DNA of 17,167 nucleotides from Lachnospiraceae bacterium. GTDB taxonomy: Bacteria > Bacillota > Clostridia > Lachnospirales > Lachnospiraceae. The notes beneath the pieces are model-generated. The model was not told the origin of the DNA. It was given only the letters and a program-made list of their open reading frames with translations, and did not search any database. The position numbers and the translations under genes are program-made. The stretch spans positions 1 through 17,167 of the forward strand of contig VSNH01000076.1 of the NCBI GenBank assembly GCA_009774215.1. Reading direction: 5' to 3'. Shown piece after piece: positions 6,974 to 13,040 of this stretch (positions are counted from its first letter, which is position 1; each line of letters opens with the position of its first letter).

Positions 6974-7542
6974 CGTTTATCCCTCCCGTCCCGCATTTTC
7001 TTGTAAAGATACGCTGCAACGCCAGCCAGACCGCAAATAACAATATAGAGTACCGCCGAAACATGGAACGAAAACAGTGAAAACACAATCATAGCCGTAA
7101 AGACAATGGCTGCCGCTGTTTTATCCCGCAGACTGCCGCAAACCGTTCTGATCATCTGTACCCCCGCAGAACCGATTAAGTAGATCACGCATGCCTGTAT
7201 ACCCTCGAGGGCATAACTGACATATGTCAGTTTTAAAAACTTTTCAAAATACAGCGAGATTAGAAAAATAATTGCAAATGACGGGATGCAGACAGCGACT
7301 GTGGACGCGAGCGCACCCCAGAATCCGGCGACATGATAACCGATATAGGTAGCGCTGTTGATTGCGACCGGTCCCGGCGTTGATTCGGCAATCGCAACCA
7401 TATCAAAAAACATGTCTTCTTTCAGCCAGCGTTTTCTTGCTACAAATTCATTTTTCAGCAGGGCAATCATGGCGTATCCGCCCCCAAAGGTAAAAGCGCC
7501 AATCTTAAAAAAAGTCAGAAATAATACCGCTATCTTTTTCAT
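6970..7542 (-). CDS. Chromate transporter family protein (half-size partner)
   Basis: This 190-residue membrane protein is the first of the two-gene CHR pair. FKIGAFTFGGGYAMIALL is the glycine-rich family signature and AESTPGPVAINSATYIGY is the conserved loop. The remainder is a series of hydrophobic helices ending in a basic tail. An in-frame GTG lies directly before the chosen ATG; the GGAGG site is seven bases from the ATG and four from the GTG, so the ATG is favoured. It overlaps the next gene by four bases. No chromate-responsive regulator is visible nearby. Confidence 0.92.
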   Translation of the reverse strand: MKKIAVLFLTFFKIGAFTFGGGYAMIALLKNEFVARKRWLKEDMFFDMVAIAESTPGPVAINSATYIGYHVAGFWGALASTVAVCIPSFAIIFLISLYFEKFLKLTYVSYALEGIQACVIYLIGSAGVQMIRTVCGSLRDKTAAAIVFTAMIVFSLFSFHVSAVLYIVICGLAGVAAYLYKKMRDGRDKR

Positions 7543-7655
7543 CACCGTGCCTCCTTTTCCATAGTATCATGATACACCCTTTCCCGCCATAAAAAATTCG
7601 TCCCCCAATCTGTTTATCTCTCAAGTCAAAAACCACGCGGGAATAAAACATATCA

Positions 7656-7685
7656 TTGTGAACCCGTCCGAAGATATGATATAAT
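7656..7685 (+). promoter_or_regulatory. Promoter for the SUKH-like/redox operon
   Basis: TTGTGA (7656-7661) and a perfect TATAAT (7680-7685) are 18 bases apart. They lie about 57 bases before the start codon at 7743, which has AAGGAG eight bases upstream. No convincing promoter for the divergent chromate-family genes was found in the same 200-base gap. Confidence 0.65.
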
Positions 7686-7742
7686 TTCGGTGTTGCTGAT
7701 ATCTGAGCCCGGATTGATCCAGCAGAAAAAGGAGACACTTTT

Positions 7743-8579
7743 ATGAAAGAGGGTTTTTACTGTTATAGAGACAGCATTTATTATGGCTTATACAATGAGA
7801 AGCAAGTTTCGGGATGGTCAAGAATTTCGGCAGCCAAGCCCGAATGCATTCAGACAGACCATCCGTTCCATGAAGCTGACCAGGCGGTCCGTCTGTGGGA
7901 CAATCACCGTTTACTTGAGCCGGAGTATGCGGATTTACAGACGATGCTCCAGAAAATGGAATCGTTTATCCCTGTCAGCCCGGAGCATGCGGTTGATTTT
8001 TCTATCGCTGAGGAGCGGCTTTCGCTCTCCCTGCCAAGAGAACTAAAACAAATTTACGCGGCGATTCACAACCATGAAGCATATTTTACCGGCGCAGAGC
8101 ATTTTCTGCCGCTGGATGAAATTTACACAGAGCAGGGAATCCTTGTTTTCTTCAAAAAGAAGCGGACGCCGGTTGCAGGATATGACATGGCGAGCGGATG
8201 CCTTGCAGGATACGATAAAAAGGAATGGTTCATAGAACCGGGCGATGTCTGCTGTTATCAGTTCTGTGTGGGCAGAATACTCACCATCGCACTGGAAAAT
8301 AAGCCGGTTACAAGGAAGGGAAGATGCAAAGGCAGCCTCGTGACCACTCTCAATATTGAGCGAGAATTGGAAAGTTTCTGCAATGAAAAATATCATCTTT
8401 TGTCAGAGCTCAACATGTACGGCATCGCGGTCATGTATTCGGACGAAAAGCTCCTTGCATGGATTAGAAGCAATGGCTTTTATGCGGACATTCACGCCGG
8501 AGCCGCTGATGAGGCACATCTGGATGCACTTGGCAAACATCTGGGACAGATCACGTGGAAGCAGACGCCGCAAAAATAA
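7743..8579 (+). CDS. SMI1/KNR4 (SUKH)-like protein
   Basis: This 278-residue soluble protein has no signal peptide. Residues about 86-130 (SIAEERLSLSLPRELKQIY, then HFLPLDEIY) look like the opening of SUKH domains, which serve mostly as immunity proteins against polymorphic toxins and also have other roles. The segment EPGDVCCYQFCVGRIL (165-180) is cysteine-rich and unusual. The N-terminal 80 residues and C-terminal 70 residues match nothing I recognise. It is the first gene after a good promoter and ends 29 bases before the redox lipoprotein gene. No toxin gene is visible, so an immunity role is unproven. The SUKH call rests on pattern recognition only. Confidence 0.6.
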   Translation: MKEGFYCYRDSIYYGLYNEKQVSGWSRISAAKPECIQTDHPFHEADQAVRLWDNHRLLEPEYADLQTMLQKMESFIPVSPEHAVDFSIAEERLSLSLPRELKQIYAAIHNHEAYFTGAEHFLPLDEIYTEQGILVFFKKKRTPVAGYDMASGCLAGYDKKEWFIEPGDVCCYQFCVGRILTIALENKPVTRKGRCKGSLVTTLNIERELESFCNEKYHLLSELNMYGIAVMYSDEKLLAWIRSNGFYADIHAGAADEAHLDALGKHLGQITWKQTPQK

Positions 8580-8608
8580 TAGGAAAACATTTTTATATGG
8601 AGGCAGCA

Positions 8609-9220
8609 ATGAAACATAAAACAACTCGTAGGAAAAAATATACCGCCCTTTGCACCGCCCTGCTTTCCGTGGCAGTGTTTGCCGGCTGCGCGGGCACACC
8701 CACCGGAAGTGGAAACACGGAGAACACCACTACTTCCCCCGCCGGAAACAATACGGCAGAAACAGCACAGGCGGAACAGGAAAGCACCGCATTTCCCGCG
8801 TTCACGGCGACAGACCTGGACGGCAGCACGGTCACGGAAAGCATTTTTGCCGAAAAAGACCTGACTGTGCTCAATATCTGGGGCACCTTCTGTGGTCCCT
8901 GCATCGGGGAAATGCCGGAGCTTGGCGAATGGGCGAAAGAAATGCCTGACAACGTGCAGATCGTCGGTCTGATTATCGACATCAACGGGGAGGAGGACAC
9001 CGAGCACCGCGATCTTGCGATTGACATAACACAGAAGGCGGGCGTTGACTTTACCAACTTGATTGCCAACGCGGACTTTGCCCCAATCTTAAAGGACGTG
9101 ATCGGCGTCCCTACCACCCTGTTTATCGACGGGGAGGGGAATCTTGTTGGTGATCCGATTGTGGGCGCGGATGTGGACGGCTATAAAACCTTTGTGGAGG
9201 ATTATTTAAATGGACAATAA
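8609..9220 (+). CDS. TlpA/ResA-like thioredoxin-fold lipoprotein
   Basis: This 203-residue protein is an extracytoplasmic thiol-disulfide oxidoreductase anchored by lipid. It begins with a basic, hydrophobic signal peptide ending in the lipobox VFAGC (lipidated cysteine about residue 27), followed by a threonine/alanine-rich linker to about residue 60. The active site is WGTFCGPC (cysteines 95 and 98), followed by EMPEL. The cis-proline loop is IGVPTTLFIDGEGN. GGAGG five bases before the ATG at 8609 decides the start; a longer frame upstream would destroy the signal peptide. It overlaps the CXXC mini-protein gene by 11 bases. The likely partner is the downstream polyferredoxin-type membrane protein. 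Confidence 0.93.
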   Translation: MKHKTTRRKKYTALCTALLSVAVFAGCAGTPTGSGNTENTTTSPAGNNTAETAQAEQESTAFPAFTATDLDGSTVTESIFAEKDLTVLNIWGTFCGPCIGEMPELGEWAKEMPDNVQIVGLIIDINGEEDTEHRDLAIDITQKAGVDFTNLIANADFAPILKDVIGVPTTLFIDGEGNLVGDPIVGADVDGYKTFVEDYLNGQ

Positions 9221-9413
9221 CACGGACTTGAAATTGTCGCAAAATTGTCGCAAAAAACACTTCAAAATAGAGAGCCGTAGGAAAACATCACTTAGAATAG
9301 CCGGGCTTCTCACCGCCTGCGCCTTTGTCGTCTACGGCTTTTCAAGGGGCGAGGCGGCCGTTGTCCTCAACAAAGCAGTCAACATCTGTCTGGAATGCAT
9401 CGGACTTGGATAA
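9210..9413 (+). CDS. CD1871A-family CXXC mini-protein
   Basis: This 67-residue protein has a basic N-terminus, one membrane segment (about residues 28-45) and the C-terminal signature GEAAVVLNKAVNICLECIGLG with cysteines 60 and 63. This matches the CD1871A-type CXXC family, which is typically found between a TlpA-like protein and a 4Fe-4S membrane protein, exactly as here. The role is inferred to be thiol electron transfer at the membrane. GGAGG lies nine bases before the ATG, inside the end of the lipoprotein gene, giving an 11-base overlap and probable translational coupling. Confidence 0.85.
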   Translation: MDNNTDLKLSQNCRKKHFKIESRRKTSLRIAGLLTACAFVVYGFSRGEAAVVLNKAVNICLECIGLG

Positions 9414-9483
9414 CGGCTGTGATATGAAAGTAAGAATCCCCACTCGCTGCAACACACTGAAACAAACATGAATGGATTGAAAC

Positions 9484-10338
9484 ATGAAACTGAAATTTAC
9501 AATCAAACGAAGGCTGCTCCAATTCATCGCCTTTGGCTGCTCCAACGCGCATCTTCTGAACTTTAAGGGCGGCAGAATCTATACGGGAAAATGGAAACAG
9601 TTCTGCAGTCCGGGACTCCACTGCTACTCCTGTCCGGCGGCGGGCTTTGCCTGTCCCATCGGCGCATTGCAGGCTGTGAACGGTTCCAGACAGTTTTCAT
9701 TCAGTTTTTATGTGGCAGGACTGCTCCTTGCCTTCGGGGTGCTGCTTGGCCGGGCCGTCTGCGGGTGGCTTTGTCCTTTCGGTCTGCTGCAGGAACTGAT
9801 CCACAAAATCCCATCGCCGAAACGAAAACTCAAAAAAGGATTTCTATATATCAAATATGTTGTCCTTGTGGTCTTTGTCCTGATCCTGCCTGTCGCAGTC
9901 ACAGACTACATGGGCATGGGCAAACCCGCCTTCTGCCAGTATATCTGCCCGGCAGGAACATTAGAGGGCGGACTCTTTCTTCTGGCAGCACACGAAAGTC
10001 TCCGAAAAGCAGTAGGCGCACTGTTTTCCCTGAAAATGGCGATTCTTGTTTTGACACTTATTGGCTGTATCTTTTTCTATCGCTTTTTCTGCCGGACACT
10101 TTGCCCCTTAGGGGCAATTTACGGGCTGTTCAACAAAATCAGCATATTCCATCTGGAAGTGGACAGTCACAGGTGCGTCGGCTGCGGAAAGTGCAAAGAG
10201 GTGTGCGGCATGGAAGTGGATCCCGTGAAAACGCCGGATTCCCCTGAGTGCATCCGATGCGGCGCCTGTGTGGACGTATGCCCGGCAGACGCTTTGCGCC
10301 TCGGGTTTTCGACAAAATGCAAGAAAAATCTGTCATAG
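9484..10338 (+). CDS. Membrane 4Fe-4S polyferredoxin (NapH/CcoG-like)
   Basis: This 284-residue membrane protein carries cysteine clusters in order: CSPGLHCYSCPAAGFACPIG (41-60), CGWLCPFG (93-100), CQYICPAG (151-158) and CRTLCPLG (203-210). A classic double ferredoxin follows, CVGCGKCKEVC (231-241) and CIRCGACVDVCP (257-268). Three or four hydrophobic helices lie between the clusters. The architecture matches NapH/RdxA-like proteins that move electrons across the membrane. It probably reduces the CXXC mini-protein and the thioredoxin-fold lipoprotein. The start codon lacks a strong ribosome site, and a 70-base gap separates it from the previous gene. Confidence 0.93.
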   Translation: MKLKFTIKRRLLQFIAFGCSNAHLLNFKGGRIYTGKWKQFCSPGLHCYSCPAAGFACPIGALQAVNGSRQFSFSFYVAGLLLAFGVLLGRAVCGWLCPFGLLQELIHKIPSPKRKLKKGFLYIKYVVLVVFVLILPVAVTDYMGMGKPAFCQYICPAGTLEGGLFLLAAHESLRKAVGALFSLKMAILVLTLIGCIFFYRFFCRTLCPLGAIYGLFNKISIFHLEVDSHRCVGCGKCKEVCGMEVDPVKTPDSPECIRCGACVDVCPADALRLGFSTKCKKNLS

Positions 10339-10386
10339 TAGCAGTGTTTGATTTCTATAAAAACAGGCACCAGTTACAATGCCCCT

Positions 10387-10881
10387 TCACAACTTTTTCT
10401 CCATCAGATAAAACCTTCCCATCCGCCAGTCCGCGAAGCCTCTCTTTTCATAACCGTTCCCTGTATACAGTGCGATGGCTGCCGGATTTTTTGAAAAAAC
10501 ATCCAGCCGCACTGCGCCGATCTTCTGTCTGCGCAGTTCTTCCTCTATATGCCGCAGCGTGCGCCCTGCCACGCCCCTGCCCTGAAATTCGGGGTTCACG
10601 CAGAGCCTGTGGATGATGCGGTATGCTTCCTCCGGATACTGCCAGTCCCCGTCATCATACTCGGGATCACAGGTCTGGTTCACTGTAAAAGTGACGGCTA
10701 TCTTCCCTTCTATCGTCCCCACAGATAATGTATTTTCCTGCAAATCTCCAAGAAAGTCGTCCCTAGTAGGATACTTTTCGTCCCATTGAAAAATCTTCTG
10801 CTCCTGCATATGTATGATCGCGGACGCCACCAGCGCACAAATCCCATCTATATCCGTCTGCCGTGCCGGTCTGAATTCCAT
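10387..10881 (-). CDS. GNAT family N-acetyltransferase
   Basis: This is a 164-residue acetyltransferase. The N-terminal EFRPARQTDIDGICALV, the acetyl-CoA loop VNPEFQGRGVAGRTLRH (about residues 105-121), and LDVFSKNPAAIALYTGNGY with the conserved asparagine are all standard GNAT features. The acceptor is unknown. I start it at the ATG at 10881 because AAGGAG lies seven bases before it; a longer frame reaching 10923 would begin inside a palindromic element. It converges on the 4Fe-4S gene with 48 bases between them and no clear terminator. Copy B of the leader element lies just upstream. Confidence 0.9.
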   Translation of the reverse strand: MEFRPARQTDIDGICALVASAIIHMQEQKIFQWDEKYPTRDDFLGDLQENTLSVGTIEGKIAVTFTVNQTCDPEYDDGDWQYPEEAYRIIHRLCVNPEFQGRGVAGRTLRHIEEELRRQKIGAVRLDVFSKNPAAIALYTGNGYEKRGFADWRMGRFYLMEKKL

Positions 10882-10897
10882 TCTTTCACTCCTTCCA

Positions 10898-10930
10898 TGC
10901 GGAGAATGCCATATTTCCGGCATTCTCCTA
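10898..10930 (-). repeat. Composite palindromic leader element, copy B core
   Basis: A perfect ten-base inverted repeat, GGAGAATGCC (10901-10910) and GGCATTCTCC (10919-10928), closes an eight-base loop ATATTTCC. It lies about 20 bases before the GNAT start codon, with the same orientation as the other copies. Confidence 0.8.
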
Positions 10931-10995
10931 TGCGAAACTTAGTACTTCTTAGCGTCTCGTCCTATGGCGAGACGTCTTTAGAAGTACTTTTCGCA
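10931..10995 (-). repeat. Long imperfect hairpin attached to copy B
   Basis: Three nested arms pair in order: TGCGAAA/TTTCGCA, AGTACTTCT/AGAAGTACT and CGTCTCG/CGAGACG, with short internal bulges and a loop of about eight bases. It adjoins the core palindrome of copy B. A run of T follows on the plus strand (10996-11000), so it could also stop rightward read-through. For the leftward GNAT transcript it is a leader structure rather than a terminator. Confidence 0.65.
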
Positions 10996-11006
10996 TTTTT
11001 CACACC

Positions 11007-11050
11007 AAAACAGGCGTTTCCCGAAAAAACCACTGGCAAACGCCTGTTTT
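11007..11050 (-). terminator. Rho-independent terminator of the sugar operon
   Basis: AAAACAGGCGTTT and AAACGCCTGTTTT form a 13-base stem around an 18-base loop, with T runs on the outgoing side in both directions. It starts about 20 bases past the GH13 stop codon and would also serve as a bidirectional terminator. Confidence 0.85.
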
Positions 11051-11070
11051 TCTCCTCTCGGACTTTTTCT

Positions 11071-12981
11071 TTATTTCTTCTTCCCGGCTAGATAACAGAA
11101 TCCATACGCCGGAAGCGGTATATTCTCCGGGGAGACCTGCTCACCCGTGATCATATCCGTGTACGTTCCTTTCACGCCGTCTACGGATACCTCCTTATTA
11201 TACTCGCTGAAATTAAAGATGCCAAGGATTTCTTCCTCTTTATATACTCTGCCGATTCCGAGCACGCTGTCATCCCCGGTCGTAAGCGTCCTTGCGTCCG
11301 CCTCCACCGTAAACGCCTGGCTGGATCTTCTGATCTTTTCCAATCGGTCAAGCTGCCCGAAAATCTGTCCCGCCACGCTCTCCTGATCGGAAATCTGCTC
11401 CGTCAGTTTCCAGTCCATCTTTCCACGGTGCAGGTAACGGGAATCCGCCGCTTTGTCCGGGTCATCCTTATAGCTGTAATCGTTCACCTGCCCAACCTCA
11501 TCCCCGCTGTAGAGCACGGGAATCCCGGACTGCATGAACATGTATGCATGAAGGGCCACATCCCGTCTGACCGCCCGCTCCATAGCCTCTTTATCCTGCT
11601 CAAAGCCCGCTTTCTCAACGCCGCACATGGATGCCGTGGTGCCGCAGAATCTGGCATCACCGGAAACGGGGTCGGCGTTGTATAGCTCGCCGCGGCTGAC
11701 ACTCTCCCCCTCATAACCCTGAAAATAATTGTTCAGATACTGCTTATGGGAGCGCTCTTCAAAACCCCAGAGGCGCAGGGTATCATAATCCAGCCCCCAG
11801 CCGATATCGTCGTGACAGCGCAGGTAATTTAGGAACACGTACTCTTTCGGCAGGCTGTTCACAATATCGAGCTGTCTCTTGAGCAGCCGCACGTCACGCG
11901 TCGCCACCGTATGCCATGTGGTTGCCATGGTGGTCACATTATAAAGCATGTGGCATTCCGGCTTCTCAAGCGTCCCAAAATAGGGCACCACCTTCTCCGG
12001 CTCCATCACCACCTCGCCGAGCAGCAACACGCCCGGACATACAATCTCCCCGATCATACGCATCATACGCACAATCGTATGCACCTGCTTCAAGTTGCGG
12101 CACCGGGTATGCAGCTCTTTCCAAATATAAGGCACGGCATCAATCCTCATAATGTCAATTCCCCTGTTCGCAAGGTACAGGAAATTGTACATCATCTCGT
12201 TAAACACCCGGGGATTTTTGTAATTCAGATCCCACTGGTAAGGATAAAAGGAGGTCATCACATAATGCCCTGCTTCGGGAAGCCATGTGAAATTGCCCGG
12301 CGCGGTGGTGGGAAACACCTGCGGCACCGTCTTCTCGTACTCTGCGGGAATGACGTCGTTGTCAAAGAAGAAGTAACGGCTCATGTACTCGCCCTCGCCC
12401 GCTCTCGCCCGCTTCGCCCACTCGTGATCCTCGGAAGTATGGTTCATCACGAAATCCATGCAGACGCTGATCCCTTCCTTCCGGCACGCCGCCGTCAGAC
12501 TCTCCAGATCGTCCATGTCTCCAAGCGCGGGCTGCACTTTCCGAAAATCAGCCACCGCGTAGCCGCCGTCTGACCTTCCTTTCGGCGTATCCAGGAAAGG
12601 CATCAAATGAATGTAGTTGACATTACAGCTTTTGATATAGGAAAGTTTCTCCTGCACACCCTGCATGTTCCCCGCAAAGTTGTCGATGTAGAGCATCATG
12701 CCAAGCATATCGCTGCCTTTATACCAATCGGGATGCTTCTCCCGCTCCGCATCCGTCTTTTTCAACTCCTTTGCCCGTTCCTCATAGAAGCGGTGGAGGT
12801 GATCGCACAGCTCCGCAAACATGGAGCCGTTATCGTAAAGCTCCATGTACAGCCACCGAAGCTCATCCAGATGCCTGTCAAAGCGTCTTCTGTACACCGT
12901 CTCCGCCTGCGCCGTCTTATCCCCTTCCGCCGTCTGCACCTTTGGAACTTTTTCCTTCGTTTCTGCCTTTTTACCTCTCAT
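11071..12981 (-). CDS. Amylosucrase-like GH13 glucosyltransferase/hydrolase
   Basis: This 636-residue cytoplasmic enzyme matches amylosucrases (GH13 subfamily 4 type), which split sucrose and transfer glucose. A charged N-terminal tail (1-30) precedes RRRFDRHLDELRWLYMELYD, a characteristic helical domain start. Catalytic residues are visible as IMRIDAVPYIW (nucleophile D281), GEVVMEP (acid/base E323) and RCHDDIGW (transition-state D391). These lie close to the Neisseria polysaccharea amylosucrase positions as remembered. MPFLDTPKGRSDGGYAVADF is the conserved entry loop. Length is normal. AGGAGG five bases before the ATG supports the start. Placement after an alpha-galactosidase suggests it uses sucrose freed from raffinose; sucrose hydrolase activity is an alternative. 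It is the last gene before the terminator. Confidence 0.88.
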   Translation of the reverse strand: MRGKKAETKEKVPKVQTAEGDKTAQAETVYRRRFDRHLDELRWLYMELYDNGSMFAELCDHLHRFYEERAKELKKTDAEREKHPDWYKGSDMLGMMLYIDNFAGNMQGVQEKLSYIKSCNVNYIHLMPFLDTPKGRSDGGYAVADFRKVQPALGDMDDLESLTAACRKEGISVCMDFVMNHTSEDHEWAKRARAGEGEYMSRYFFFDNDVIPAEYEKTVPQVFPTTAPGNFTWLPEAGHYVMTSFYPYQWDLNYKNPRVFNEMMYNFLYLANRGIDIMRIDAVPYIWKELHTRCRNLKQVHTIVRMMRMIGEIVCPGVLLLGEVVMEPEKVVPYFGTLEKPECHMLYNVTTMATTWHTVATRDVRLLKRQLDIVNSLPKEYVFLNYLRCHDDIGWGLDYDTLRLWGFEERSHKQYLNNYFQGYEGESVSRGELYNADPVSGDARFCGTTASMCGVEKAGFEQDKEAMERAVRRDVALHAYMFMQSGIPVLYSGDEVGQVNDYSYKDDPDKAADSRYLHRGKMDWKLTEQISDQESVAGQIFGQLDRLEKIRRSSQAFTVEADARTLTTGDDSVLGIGRVYKEEEILGIFNFSEYNKEVSVDGVKGTYTDMITGEQVSPENIPLPAYGFCYLAGKKK

Positions 12982-13013
12982 AACCGCCTCCTGTAATGTC
13001 TCAACTCATTGCA

Positions 13014-13040
13014 GTGAATGCTGCTTTTCAGGTCATTCTC
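13014..13040 (-). repeat. Degenerate copy E of the leader element
   Basis: GTGAATGCTG-CTTTTCA-GGTCATTCTC keeps the loop of copy C and only a five-base GAATG/CATTC stem. It spans the junction between the alpha-galactosidase and GH13 genes. The stop codon of the alpha-galactosidase (13033-13035) lies inside it. Confidence 0.45.

Noticed and set aside
7505..7738. A 77-codon minus-strand frame upstream of the chromate-family pair
   Set aside because: It overlaps the start of the transporter gene and the plus-strand promoter, and has no recognisable content.
8492..9117. Two long minus-strand frames opposite the redox lipoprotein
   Set aside because: The plus strand has a signal peptide, lipobox, CXXC motif and good ribosome site; the minus frames have none.
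10882..10923. N-terminal extension of the GNAT protein
   Set aside because: The extra 14 codons are the palindromic element itself; the ribosome site supports the downstream ATG.
11011..11023. Shared GCGTTTCCCG string between the sugar operon terminator and copy D's last hairpin
   Set aside because: The match is about ten bases and the surrounding stems differ; chance similarity is a sufficient explanation.
11911..12573. A 220-codon histidine-rich plus-strand frame
   Set aside because: It is the complement of the conserved amylosucrase-like core; the histidine richness reflects the opposite-strand codon use.
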